Origin: Roseobacter ponti
GTDB lineage: Bacteria > Pseudomonadota > Alphaproteobacteria > Rhodobacterales > Rhodobacteraceae
Assembly: GCF_012932215.1 (NCBI RefSeq)
Contig: NZ_CP048788.1
Coordinates: 2,914,001 to 2,978,000 of the forward strand
Direction: 5' to 3'
DNA length: 64,000 bases
Part shown: positions 36,033-44,684 of the stretch, piece by piece
Layout of the letters: the number at the start of each line of letters is the position of its first letter
Position numbering within the stretch: the first letter of the stretch is position 1
Position numbers and translations under genes: made by a program
Notes under the pieces: generated by a model
What the model was told of the DNA's origin: nothing
The model's input: only the letters and a program-made list of their open reading frames with translations
The model's database searches: none

Positions 36033-36660
36033 TGTCTTCCTCCGCGTTGGGTCTGCGCCTGCGCAGGACCGCAAGGACCGACGCACAGAATACCGCGACA
36101 GCGAACCAGAGTTCTGAGATTTCTTCAATCAGATGCAGCTTCGCGTACCGGACGGCCGAAATCGTGCCGTTGCCTTGCGCACCGATCACATCGGCAATCT
36201 GCCCCCCGGCGGCAAAGGCCGTTCCGGTGGCAAGGATCGCCAGTATATCCGAGCGCCAGAATGCGCGGTCGCGCATCAGGGGCCACGTGTACCGCAAAAA
36301 GCCCGCCAGAAGGAATAACAGCAGAGCAATCACAATCACGGTATTTTCAAGAAGAACGTCATCGACATAAGCGGTGACTTTGGCGAGCACCGGCAGTCCG
36401 GAAAGTTGTCTTTCATCCGCTTCCCGGTTGGCCAGCAGAGCAACAAGAACGACAATATGCCAGATGGCACGCGACGGCCGGTAAAAGATCGCAAGAACCA
36501 AGGCAGCTGCCGCAAGAAAAAGCGCGCTTGCGGTCTCGGTCAGCCCCTGCTCGTAGAAGTGAACGCCCCAGACGTGTGCGTATGGCAGCAGAGCCGCAAT
36601 GATTGCAGCGCCGGCAAGGCTCGCCATCAGAATTGTTGTTCTCATACGCTGATCAGTCAT
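35983..36660 (-). CDS. Multi-pass membrane protein of unknown function
   Basis: 225 residues starting MTDQRMRTTILMASLAGAAI. Six or so hydrophobic helices are visible. Between the third and fourth sits a charged stretch NREADERQLSG, and a second acidic site is in LHLIEEISELWFAVAVF. Such buried charged pairs occur in membrane hydrolases and transporters, but I could not place the family. The last 50 bases overlap the start of the VOC-cupin gene in another frame, so the two are co-expressed. The C-terminal ~25 residues are hydrophilic (RRRRPNAEEDNAGDHSRNKT). Confidence 0.75.
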   Translation of the reverse strand: MTDQRMRTTILMASLAGAAIIAALLPYAHVWGVHFYEQGLTETASALFLAAAALVLAIFYRPSRAIWHIVVLVALLANREADERQLSGLPVLAKVTAYVDDVLLENTVIVIALLLFLLAGFLRYTWPLMRDRAFWRSDILAILATGTAFAAGGQIADVIGAQGNGTISAVRYAKLHLIEEISELWFAVAVFCASVLAVLRRRRPNAEEDNAGDHSRNKTANPGTA

Positions 36661-36819
36661 TGTGCGTCGGGCGGATATCATGCAACGGCCGAATATGACA
36701 ACCGTGTAACGGCGCCCCTGGCGACAGGAGCCCGGATGACCCTGCGGCAACATCACCTTGGCCTGCCCGGGCAAACAGTTTAATGCTGAACTAAATCTCC
36801 AAAAGGGAAGCCGGAAGCG

Positions 36820-39093
36820 ATGAGTGACAATAATAACCTGCGTCAGGCCGCACTGGACTACCACGAATTTCCAAAACCAGGAAAGCTCGAGATCCGCGCC
36901 ACAAAACCACTGGCCAACGGCCGCGATCTGGCGCGCGCCTATTCACCCGGGGTGGCCGAGGCCTGCCTAGAGATCAAAGAGGACGCGACCGCCGCTGCAC
37001 GCTATACCGCCCGCGGCAATCTGGTTGCGGTTGTCACAAACGGCTCAGCGGTCCTGGGGCTCGGCAATATCGGTGCGCTGGCTTCCAAGCCTGTCATGGA
37101 AGGCAAGGCCGTACTTTTCAAAAAGTTCGCGGGCATTGACTGCTTTGACATTGAGGTCGACGAATCTGATCCGGAAAAGCTGGCTGATATCGTCTGTTCG
37201 CTTGGCCCTACCTTCGGGGCGATCAACCTTGAGGACATAAAAGCGCCCGACTGTTTCACCGTAGAGCGGATCTGCCGCGAGCGTATGGACATCCCGGTCT
37301 TTCACGATGATCAGCACGGCACGGCGATCGTTGTGGGGGCCGCTGCCAAGAACGCGCTGCATGTCGCCGGCAAGAGCTTTGAGGAAATCAAAATCGTGTC
37401 AACGGGCGGCGGTGCTGCGGGCATTGCCTGTCTCAACATGCTTCTTAAGCTGGGCGTAAAACGGGAAAACATCTGGCTCTGTGACGTGCACGGGCTGGTC
37501 TATGAAGGCCGCGAAACCGATATGAACCCCAGCAAATCCGAGTTTGCCCAGAGCACAGATCTGCGGACACTTGACGATGTGATTGACGGTGCGGACCTGT
37601 TCCTCGGGCTCTCAGGGCCCGGCGTGCTGAAGCCTGAACTCGTCGGGCGCATGGCAAGCCGTCCGATCATCTTTGCCCTGGCCAATCCGACCCCTGAAAT
37701 TCTGCCTGATCTCGCGCGCGAAGTTGCGCCGAATGCGATCATTGCCACCGGCCGCTCGGATTTTCCCAACCAGGTCAATAACGTACTCTGCTTTCCCTTC
37801 ATCTTCCGCGGGGCGCTGGATGTGGGTGCCACGACGATCAACGACGAAATGCAGCTGGCCTGTATCGACGGCATTGCAGCGCTGGCACGCGCCACAACCT
37901 CCGCCGAGGCCGCTGCGGCTTATCAGGGCGAAGAGCTCACCTTCGGCGCGGACTATCTGATCCCGAAACCTTTTGATCCGCGTCTGGTAGGCGTTGTTTC
38001 TTCCGCGGTCGCACAGGCTGCGATGGAGACCGGAGTTGCCACCCGCCCGATTGAGGATCTTGAGGCGTATCGCCAGAAGCTGGACAGTTCGGTCTTCAAA
38101 TCCGCGCTGCTGATGCGGCCGGTCTTTGCCGCGGCCCGTCAGGCCACGCGCCGCATCGTCTTTGCCGAAGGCGAGGATGAACGCGTGCTGCGTGCCGCCC
38201 AGGCGATCCTGGAGGAAACTGTTGAACGCCCCATTCTGATCGGCCGTCCCGATGTCATCAATGCGCGCCTTGATCGCGCAGGTCTCACGATCAGGCTCGG
38301 CGAGGATGTGGACCACGTGAATCCCGAAAACGATCCCCGCTACCGCGACTACTGGGAGACCTATCACACGCTTATGGCACGGCGCGGCATCACGCCGGAT
38401 CTGTCCCGTGCCATCATGCGCACAAACACCACAGCTATCGGTGCGGTGATGGTCAACCGGGGGGAAGCTGACAGCATGATCTGCGGAACCTTTGGTGAGT
38501 TCAGCTGGCATCTGAATTACATTGATCAGGTACTGGGAACTGACGGGCTGCACCCGGTGGGCGCCCTGTCGATGATGATCCTGGAGGACGGCCCGCTGTT
38601 TGTGGCCGACACGCAGGTGCATCTGCATCCCGACCCGCAACAGATCGCCGAGATCGCCATCGGTGCCGCACGGCACGTGCGCCGCTTCGGGGTGGAGCCG
38701 CGCATCGCTTTCTGTTCGCAGTCACAGTTCGGCAACAAGGGCGAAGGCACCGGTGGACGCCTGCGCGCCGCACTGCGTCTGCTTGATCAGGGCGGGCATG
38801 ATTTCTGCTATGAGGGCGAGATGAACATCGACACCGCGCTTGATCCGGAACTGCGTGCCCGCATTCTGCCTGCCAACCGGATGGAAGGAGCGGCGAATGT
38901 TCTGATCTTCGCCCATGCGGATGCGGCATCGGGCGTGCGCAATATCCTGAAAATGAAAGGGGGCGGGCTTGAGGTCGGGCCGATCCTGATGGGGATGGGC
39001 AACCGGGCGCATATCGTGTCGCCGTCGATCACCGCACGGGGGCTTCTGAACGTTGCTGCGATTGCCGGCACACCCGTTGCCGTCTATGGCTGA
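36820..39093 (+). CDS. maeB: NADP-dependent malic enzyme with phosphotransacetylase-like C-terminus
   Basis: 757 residues. N-terminal malic enzyme (about 1-425): YHEFPKPGKLEIRATKPLAN, the ARAYSPGVAEACLEI motif, VFHDDQHGTAIVVGAAAKNA and the nucleotide loop STGGGAAGIACLNMLLKLGV. The C-terminal ~330 residues resemble phosphate acetyltransferase (RRIVFAEGEDERVLRAAQAI, MIEDGPLFVADTQVHLHP-like strand) and serve acetyl-CoA control rather than catalysis in this class. It converts malate to pyruvate and CO2. AAAAGGGAAG lies upstream of the ATG. The neighbours share no clear pathway with it. Confidence 0.95.
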   Translation: MSDNNNLRQAALDYHEFPKPGKLEIRATKPLANGRDLARAYSPGVAEACLEIKEDATAAARYTARGNLVAVVTNGSAVLGLGNIGALASKPVMEGKAVLFKKFAGIDCFDIEVDESDPEKLADIVCSLGPTFGAINLEDIKAPDCFTVERICRERMDIPVFHDDQHGTAIVVGAAAKNALHVAGKSFEEIKIVSTGGGAAGIACLNMLLKLGVKRENIWLCDVHGLVYEGRETDMNPSKSEFAQSTDLRTLDDVIDGADLFLGLSGPGVLKPELVGRMASRPIIFALANPTPEILPDLAREVAPNAIIATGRSDFPNQVNNVLCFPFIFRGALDVGATTINDEMQLACIDGIAALARATTSAEAAAAYQGEELTFGADYLIPKPFDPRLVGVVSSAVAQAAMETGVATRPIEDLEAYRQKLDSSVFKSALLMRPVFAAARQATRRIVFAEGEDERVLRAAQAILEETVERPILIGRPDVINARLDRAGLTIRLGEDVDHVNPENDPRYRDYWETYHTLMARRGITPDLSRAIMRTNTTAIGAVMVNRGEADSMICGTFGEFSWHLNYIDQVLGTDGLHPVGALSMMILEDGPLFVADTQVHLHPDPQQIAEIAIGAARHVRRFGVEPRIAFCSQSQFGNKGEGTGGRLRAALRLLDQGGHDFCYEGEMNIDTALDPELRARILPANRMEGAANVLIFAHADAASGVRNILKMKGGGLEVGPILMGMGNRAHIVSPSITARGLLNVAAIAGTPVAVYG

Positions 39094-39248
39094 GGGACAC
39101 CCGCGCAGGGCCTGAGGCAGGCACGAGGGCCGCTTTTGTGGACCAGATGGCGCAGCACTGCGGTTTGCCGTGCCGGGCATTGCAGCTATCTGTGCAGCGA
39201 ACGGCAGTAAGTTCTGCCGCCACCTGCTCTGAACCCGGGGAGAAGTCC

Positions 39249-39518
39249 GTGACCAAGATCGTTCTTGTAACCAGCCTGATTGCGTTATCGCTGTCTCTGA
39301 CAGCCTGCGGCACAGTAGAGCAGGAGACCTTTACCCCGATCGTCGTGGACGGCCGCACATATGAGTTACGCACCCGGACGATTGACGGGCCGAACGGCTC
39401 TTATCAGACGACTTCGGCGATGGTCGGAAGGATCGCCTATCTGTGCAAAATTGACAGTCCCGGAGACTGCGAAGCCGCTGTCCGGCGTGGCCGCGATGAG
39501 GTCGAAGACTTCCGGTAA
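39249..39518 (+). CDS. Small lipoprotein (paralogue 1 of 2)
   Basis: 89 residues from a GTG start preceded by GGGGAGAAGTCC. Signal MTKIVLVTSLIALSLSLTAC with a lipobox (LTAC), so it should be lipid-anchored. The mature part holds VVDGRTYELRTRTIDG and ends IAYLCKIDSPGDCEAAVRRG. The two cysteines in LCKIDSPGDC may make a disulfide. It is similar in layout to the lipoprotein 140 bases downstream (strand with V-G/D-R/V-Y, then C-x-x-x-x-P-G-x-C). Function unknown. Confidence 0.8.
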   Translation: MTKIVLVTSLIALSLSLTACGTVEQETFTPIVVDGRTYELRTRTIDGPNGSYQTTSAMVGRIAYLCKIDSPGDCEAAVRRGRDEVEDFR

Positions 39519-39657
39519 TCCCGGAAGGAGGTCGCCTGCCTTAACCTAAGGTAAGCTGCCAAATCTCTACCGAAGGTATACGTTTTGTGTATTCTGAACC
39601 CATTAACCATCCTGTCGCGCCCGTATCCGGGGCGAAATTTGAAGAACGGAACCGTCC

Positions 39658-39972
39658 ATGAAACACGCCATGAAAGCCTTTGTCGCCCTGGCTGCCACCC
39701 TTTCTCTGAGCGCCTGCGCATCCGTCACGAATGAACAGCGTGGCACAATCACCGTCGAAGGCGTTGAGTACACGACCCTGACGCGTACCTATCAGCAGGA
39801 CAACAGGACCTGGACCACAGGAGATGTCATTGTTTTCGGGCGCACCTATGGCTGCGACACCCGCACTCCGGGTGCATGTGAAAGGGCCGTGACACGTCTG
39901 CGCAACTCCGATTCCGGTCGCTATCGTGACGACCCCGGAAACGCCGCCAGCTTCCTTATTCCGGGGGTTTAG
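39658..39972 (+). CDS. Small lipoprotein (paralogue 2 of 2)
   Basis: 104 residues. Signal MKHAMKAFVALAATLSLSAC with lipobox LSAC. The mature part runs ITVEGVEYTTLTRTYQQDNR, WTTGDVIVFGRTYGCDTRTP, GACERAVTRLRN, matching the upstream lipoprotein's core with the same paired cysteines (CDTRTPGAC). It carries an extra Asp/Asn/Arg-rich tail. The pair looks like a tandem duplication. The promoter probably lies in the AT-richer gap before it (39540-39620), which also holds the palindrome CCTTA-ACC-TAAGG. Confidence 0.8.
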   Translation: MKHAMKAFVALAATLSLSACASVTNEQRGTITVEGVEYTTLTRTYQQDNRTWTTGDVIVFGRTYGCDTRTPGACERAVTRLRNSDSGRYRDDPGNAASFLIPGV

Positions 39973-40054
39973 CGCTCACAGGACCGTCTGCGGGTCTTGC
40001 CCTCCTCCTGAACCGGGCGTAACGATTGTTGCGGACCAGCGGGGAGGGCGTTCC

Positions 40055-41947
40055 ATGTCATATCGCGAGATTTATCAGGCCAGTCTGGACGATCCCGAAG
40101 CCTTCTGGATGCAGGCAGCCGAAGCGATCGACTGGGACCGCAAACCGTCGCGCGCGCTGCATGAGCAGGGCGACAACCTCTATGAATGGTATGCCGATGG
40201 CATGGTCAACGGCTGCCACAATGCCGTGGACCGTCACGTCGGGAATGGCCGCGGCGACCAGGCGGCGATTATTTACGACAGCCCCGTAACCGGCACGAAA
40301 TCATCCCTCACATACCGCGAACTGCAGTCACATGTGGCCTCTCTTGCCGGGGCCCTGGTGGCGCAGGGTGTGAGCAAAGGCGACCGGGTGATCATCTATA
40401 TGCCGATGGTGCCCGAGGCGCTTGAGGCGATGCTCGCCTGCGCGCGCATCGGTGCGGTGCATTCGGTGGTCTTTGGCGGATTTGCCTCTAATGAGCTCGC
40501 GGTTCGCATCGATGACTGTGCGCCAAAAGCCATCATTGCCGCCTCCTGCGGGCTCGAGCCCGGGCGGATCGTGAAATACAAGCCGCTGCTCGACAGTGCG
40601 ATCGAACAGGCTGCGCACAAGCCTGATGTCTGCATCATTCTGCAGCGTGAACAGGAAACAGCGGATCTGATTGAGGGGCGGGATCTGGACTGGCACGCCG
40701 CACAGGAGGGTGTGACACCAGCAGACTGCGTGCCGGTCGAAGGCAATCACCCGGCCTATATCCTTTACACTTCCGGGACCACCGGCGCGCCCAAGGGTGT
40801 GATCCGCCCGACTGCCGGGCATCTGGTGGCGCTGCACTGGACGATGAAAAATATCTATGATGTTGATCCGGGAGATGTGTTCTGGGCGGCCTCTGATGTG
40901 GGCTGGGTCGTCGGACACAGCTATATCTGCTATGGTCCGCTGGTGCATGGCAACACCACCGTGGTCTTTGAGGGCAAACCGGTTGGCACACCCGATGCCG
41001 GCACCTTCTGGCGGGTCATCTCCGAGCATAACGTGCGCAGCTTCTTTACCGCCCCCACTGCCATCCGCGCGGTAAAACGCGAAGACCCGAAAGGGCTGGA
41101 ACGCGAAAAATACGATCTTTCCTGCCTGCGGGCCCTCTACCTGGCCGGTGAGCGCGCCGACCCCGACACGATTGAATGGGCACAGAAAATCCTCGATGTC
41201 CCGGTTTATGACCACTGGTGGCAGACAGAGACGGGCTGGACGATTGCAGGCAATCCTGCGGGCTGCGAGGCGATGCCTGTGAAGATCGGCTCACCTACGG
41301 TTGCGATGCCCGGATATGACGTGCAGATCCTCGACGAGGCGGGCCACCCGGTTGCCGCCGGAGACCTTGGCGCCATCGCCGTGCGGCTGCCACTGCCGCC
41401 TGGCACGCTGCCGACGCTGTGGAATGCAACCGACCGGTTTCGCAAAAGTTATCTGACGACCTTTCCCGGGTATTATGAGACCGGCGATGCGGGCATGATT
41501 GATGAGGACGGATATCTCTATATCATGGCGCGCACCGATGATGTGATCAACGTGGCCGGTCACCGGCTGTCCACAGGTGCGATGGAAGAGGTTCTCGCGG
41601 GCCATCCGGATGTCGCGGAATGTGCCGTGGTGGGTGTTTCGGACGACCTGAAAGGTCAGGCGCCCTTAGGGCTGGTCTGTCTCACGACCGGTGTGAACCG
41701 ACCGCATGAGGAAATCACAACCGAATGTGTGAAGCTTGTGCGCGAGAAAATCGGACCCGTCGCAGCGTTTAAAAACGCGCTTGTTGTGGAGCGTCTGCCA
41801 AAGACCCGGTCAGGTAAGATCCTGCGCGCTACAGTCGTGAAAATCGCCGACAATCAGGACTTTAAGATGCCCGCGACAATCGACGATCCGGCCATTCTGG
41901 ATGAAATACGCGACGCGCTGCGAACAATCGGCTATGCTCAGGGTTGA
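40055..41947 (+). CDS. prpE: Propionate-CoA ligase
   Basis: 630 residues from the ATG at 40055 (GGGGAGGGCGTTCC upstream). Acetyl/propionyl-CoA synthetase family: DRHVGNGRGDQAAIIYDSPV, the P-loop YILYTSGTTGAPKGVIRPTA, VYDHWWQTETGWTIAGNPAG, YYETGDAGMIDEDGYLYIMA and the catalytic lysine in LPKTRSGKILRATVVKIADN. The WWQTETGW motif and length fit PrpE better than Acs. It activates propionate for the methylcitrate or methylmalonyl-CoA route. It stands alone, with a cyclase gene 33 bases downstream. Confidence 0.92.
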   Translation: MSYREIYQASLDDPEAFWMQAAEAIDWDRKPSRALHEQGDNLYEWYADGMVNGCHNAVDRHVGNGRGDQAAIIYDSPVTGTKSSLTYRELQSHVASLAGALVAQGVSKGDRVIIYMPMVPEALEAMLACARIGAVHSVVFGGFASNELAVRIDDCAPKAIIAASCGLEPGRIVKYKPLLDSAIEQAAHKPDVCIILQREQETADLIEGRDLDWHAAQEGVTPADCVPVEGNHPAYILYTSGTTGAPKGVIRPTAGHLVALHWTMKNIYDVDPGDVFWAASDVGWVVGHSYICYGPLVHGNTTVVFEGKPVGTPDAGTFWRVISEHNVRSFFTAPTAIRAVKREDPKGLEREKYDLSCLRALYLAGERADPDTIEWAQKILDVPVYDHWWQTETGWTIAGNPAGCEAMPVKIGSPTVAMPGYDVQILDEAGHPVAAGDLGAIAVRLPLPPGTLPTLWNATDRFRKSYLTTFPGYYETGDAGMIDEDGYLYIMARTDDVINVAGHRLSTGAMEEVLAGHPDVAECAVVGVSDDLKGQAPLGLVCLTTGVNRPHEEITTECVKLVREKIGPVAAFKNALVVERLPKTRSGKILRATVVKIADNQDFKMPATIDDPAILDEIRDALRTIGYAQG

Positions 41948-41980
41948 TACGCCACACCCGATGCCGCGAGACCGGAAACG

Positions 41981-43216
41981 ATGTTGCAGAATGACCCTGG
42001 GGCTGACGCGCTGAAGGCTTCTTTGACCGCCCTGTCGGCGCGGTTGCTCAGGATGGGCATTGAAGGCGCGCATTTCAGCGATCTGCTTGAGGTATTCTGC
42101 ACCGGCCTGAACGATTTCGGAGCCGGGCTGATGCGGGTACATGTCACCCTGCGCGCGCATCATCCGGAATTCGGAAGCATCGCACACCGCTGGCGGCGCG
42201 ATGACGGAACCGAAAGTCAGACGTTCAACCACGTATATACGCCGCGTCGGGAATGGGTAACCAGCCCGCTTTATTATCTTTCTGAAAACAATGTCAGCGA
42301 GATCCGCCAGCGCCTGACCGACCCTGATCCGGTTCTGGATTTTCCTTTCTTCGACGACCTCCGCGCGGCCGGAGGGACAGATTACATCGCGCTGAAAGTT
42401 TTTTTCTTCGCGCCCGGCGACAGTCTTGCGGTTGATCCGAACCACGCCCCCGAAGGCTGCCTGATCTCTCTGACAGGAGACGGCCCTGACGGATTTTCAG
42501 ATCAACACCTTGATGCAATACGTGACCTTTTGCCGTCGTTGCTGCTGGCTCTGAAATCCAACGCCAACCGCCAGATGGCGGCAGATATCGCGGCCACATA
42601 TCTGGGCCGCGATGCGGGCACACGGGTGCTGTCCGGGGACATCATACGTGGCTCGGTGCAGCATATCGACGCCGTCATCTGCTATTTCGACCTCTCTGGC
42701 TTTACCAAACTTTCTGAGGCGCTCAGCGGAGAAGATATAGTTGAGATGCTGAATGATTATTTCTGCGTCACGGTTGACGTCATCGAAAACCATGGCGGAA
42801 ACGTCCTCAAGTTCATGGGCGATGGCATGCTGGCCGTCTTTGATGTGCAGAAAAACAAGAATGCCGGTCGCGCGGCAATCGAAGCAGCCGTCACCCTGCG
42901 GCGCGAGATGCAGATGGTCAGCGACCGGCGCACCGCTGAAGGTCTGACCGCAACCGGTTTCACGCTCGCCCTGCACGGCGGAGAGGTCCTCTATGGTAAT
43001 ATCGGCGGACGGACACGGCTCGATTTCACAGTGATCGGCCCCGCGGTGAATACAACGGCGCGTTTGTCGGCCATGACCGCACATGTGGACCAGAACATCA
43101 TCATCTCAGCCCGTGTAGCGCGTCCGGTGCTTGAAACACGCAAAGACCTGGTTTCGCTCGGCTGGTACCGGTTGCGTGGTGTGAGCGAGCGCCAGGAACT
43201 CTTTACACTGGACTGA
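41981..43216 (+). CDS. Class III adenylate/guanylate cyclase with N-terminal sensor-like domain
   Basis: 411 residues. Residues ~1-200 form a GAF-like or related alpha-beta domain with no membrane helix. The C-terminal ~200 residues are a class III cyclase: the first metal aspartate in VICYFDLSGFTKLSEAL, the second in GGNVLKFMGDGMLAVFDVQK, and DFTVIGPAVNTTARLSAM with the transition-state N and R. The K (VLKFMG) and D (LDFTVIG) purine-selecting residues favour ATP, so cAMP is the likely product. It follows prpE closely and may be co-transcribed with it. The input signal is unknown. Confidence 0.9.
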   Translation: MLQNDPGADALKASLTALSARLLRMGIEGAHFSDLLEVFCTGLNDFGAGLMRVHVTLRAHHPEFGSIAHRWRRDDGTESQTFNHVYTPRREWVTSPLYYLSENNVSEIRQRLTDPDPVLDFPFFDDLRAAGGTDYIALKVFFFAPGDSLAVDPNHAPEGCLISLTGDGPDGFSDQHLDAIRDLLPSLLLALKSNANRQMAADIAATYLGRDAGTRVLSGDIIRGSVQHIDAVICYFDLSGFTKLSEALSGEDIVEMLNDYFCVTVDVIENHGGNVLKFMGDGMLAVFDVQKNKNAGRAAIEAAVTLRREMQMVSDRRTAEGLTATGFTLALHGGEVLYGNIGGRTRLDFTVIGPAVNTTARLSAMTAHVDQNIIISARVARPVLETRKDLVSLGWYRLRGVSERQELFTLD

Positions 43217-43225
43217 AACGGCCAC

Positions 43226-43251
43226 AAAAAACGGCCCCCCGGAGGGAGCCG
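43226..43251 (-). terminator. Terminator of csbD
   Basis: On the minus strand CGGCTCCC-TCCG-GGGGGCCG forms an 8-base-pair stem (one G-T pair) with a 4-base loop, followed by TTTTTT. It lies 30 bases past the csbD stop and also lies just after the converging cyclase gene. Confidence 0.75.
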
Positions 43252-43280
43252 CCATTAGTCGCTTATATCGGAAGTTGGCG

Positions 43281-43487
43281 TCAGGACGCTTTCTGTCGCG
43301 CGATAAAGTCATTGATCTGGCGCTCCGCCTCATCCTTGGCGAGGCCATAGCGCTCCTGGATCAGACCGCGAAGCTGACGGGCATCGCCCTCTGTCTCAGT
43401 GACTTCGTCATCGGTCAGTTTGCCCCATTCGGACTGCACTTCACCCCGCATCTGTTCCCAGTTGCCTTTGATCACATCGAAGTTCAT
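43281..43487 (-). CDS. CsbD-family stress protein
   Basis: 68 residues from the ATG at 43485-43487, with AAAGGAG upstream. The family signature MNFDVIKGNWEQMRGEVQSE, WGKLTDDEVTETEGDARQLR and GLIQERYGLAKDEAERQIND is complete. CsbD proteins are small, highly hydrophilic and made in large amounts under stress and in stationary phase; no activity is established. A perfect EcfG-type promoter lies 69 bases upstream, matching this view. Confidence 0.93.
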   Translation of the reverse strand: MNFDVIKGNWEQMRGEVQSEWGKLTDDEVTETEGDARQLRGLIQERYGLAKDEAERQINDFIARQKAS

Positions 43488-43555
43488 TGTCTGCTCCTTT
43501 CGTTTGCTCAGTTGCCGCATCCGGCGCTTCCGGACACGTTGTGTTCCGGGTAATC

Positions 43556-43581
43556 AACGTGGCGACCCGCCCGGTTGTTCC
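43556..43581 (-). promoter_or_regulatory. EcfG-type general-stress promoter of csbD
   Basis: On the minus strand GGAAC (43581-43577) and CGTT (43559-43556) are exactly 17 bases apart. The -35 box abuts a GGAAA at 43582-43586 on the other strand, which has CGTT at 43603-43606 (16 bases) and could serve the divergent redox operon. Confidence 0.75.
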
Positions 43582-43668
43582 GGAAATTGTGATCGGCACC
43601 TTCGTTCAATTGAGTTGACGCAGCGCAACCCCGTCGTCACGCTTCAACCGATCCGGGGGAGGGTGTTT

Positions 43669-44127
43669 ATGCAAAGCTGGCTGAAGATTTCCGCGCTACT
43701 GTTAACCGGTCTGGGCGCACAAAGTGTCGCTGCCGCTGAAGGAACCCGCATTGAGGTGACCGGCGAGATCATCGACACCTGGTGCTATTATTCAGGCGTT
43801 ATGGGCGGGCCCGATGCGGTTGTCGGATCGGCGCATCACACATGTGCGCTCTGGTGTTCCGCCGGCGGGATCCCCGTGGGGCTGCTGGCCGAAGACGGCA
43901 CGGTCTATACGGTGCTCAAAATCGCGCAGGATGCTCAGTCCGCGGGCGGTGACACCCAACTGAGCCTTGCGGCCCATACCGTGACGGCAGACGGGATGCT
44001 CTATGAGCGTGACGGGCTGAAATATCTGGTGGTCTCCGAGGTCGTCAGCGACATGGATATCGTGAACCCTACGCATGAAGATTACGGCACCGTCCCGCCC
44101 TTTTCCTTTCCGGAGCCCGCGCAATGA
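43669..44127 (+). CDS. Periplasmic Cys/His-rich protein, first gene of a redox operon
   Basis: 152 residues from the ATG at 43669 (GGGGGAGGGTGTTT upstream). Signal peptide MQSWLKISALLLTGLGAQSV cut near VAAAEG. The mature domain has GEIIDTWCYYSGVMGG and then AHHTCALWCSAGGIPVGLLA, three cysteines and two histidines grouped around a small beta-barrel-like pattern (VTGEIIDTW...VYTVLKI). That looks like a metal or thiol site. It overlaps the next gene by four bases (ATGA). The SCO protein at the end of the operon suggests copper or disulfide handling. I know of no named family. Confidence 0.8.
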   Translation: MQSWLKISALLLTGLGAQSVAAAEGTRIEVTGEIIDTWCYYSGVMGGPDAVVGSAHHTCALWCSAGGIPVGLLAEDGTVYTVLKIAQDAQSAGGDTQLSLAAHTVTADGMLYERDGLKYLVVSEVVSDMDIVNPTHEDYGTVPPFSFPEPAQ

Positions 44128-44684
44128 TGAGATTTGTTCTGGCGATACTGCTCTGTGCGGGCTCCGTGAGTGCACAGGATTTTTCCGAAGGCTCCGAGGC
44201 GAAAACCTGGAACCTCTACGCAGAAGTGCCTGCGCGGTTTGAGGCCACTGTGGTCGATATACTCTGTGAACTGACCGGCGATTGCCCGCAGGATTGCGGC
44301 GGCGGCATGCGGCAGCTCGGCCTTGTGCGGACAGCCGATGACGTGATGGTTCTGCCGATGAAAAACAGCCAGCCGGCATTTACCGGTGCTGCGGCGGAGC
44401 TTGTACCTTTCTGCAATCAGGTCATCGAAGTGGACGGGCTGCTGATCGAGGACGAGGATCTGGGCGCCAGCAACATCTACCTTGTGCAGCGGATTAAAGC
44501 CGGTGATGCGGACTGGATCAAGGCGAATACCTGGACGAAGAAATGGGCAGAACGTCACCCGGAGGCCGCCGGCAAGGGGCCCTGGTTCCGGCGCGATCCG
44601 CGGGTGAACGAGGTGATCGGGCGCGAGGGCTATCTCGGACTCGGACCGGAAGCTGATGAAACCTATGCCGAGGAAAATTTCTGA
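44124..44684 (+). CDS. Periplasmic Cys-rich protein, second gene of the redox operon
   Basis: 186 residues. Signal peptide MMRFVLAILLCAGSVSAQ. The mature part has the same small-barrel pattern as its upstream neighbour: FEATVVDILCELTGDCPQDC, then GGGMRQLGLVRTADDVMVLP, and ELVPFCNQVIEVDGLLIEDE. Four cysteines (CELTGDCPQDC plus FCNQ) could hold a metal or make disulfides. A C-terminal extension is Trp- and Lys-rich (WTKKWAERHPEAAGKGPWFR). It ends in a one-base overlap (TGATG) with the SCO gene. Probably a distant paralogue of the first gene's product. Confidence 0.8.
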   Translation: MMRFVLAILLCAGSVSAQDFSEGSEAKTWNLYAEVPARFEATVVDILCELTGDCPQDCGGGMRQLGLVRTADDVMVLPMKNSQPAFTGAAAELVPFCNQVIEVDGLLIEDEDLGASNIYLVQRIKAGDADWIKANTWTKKWAERHPEAAGKGPWFRRDPRVNEVIGREGYLGLGPEADETYAEENF

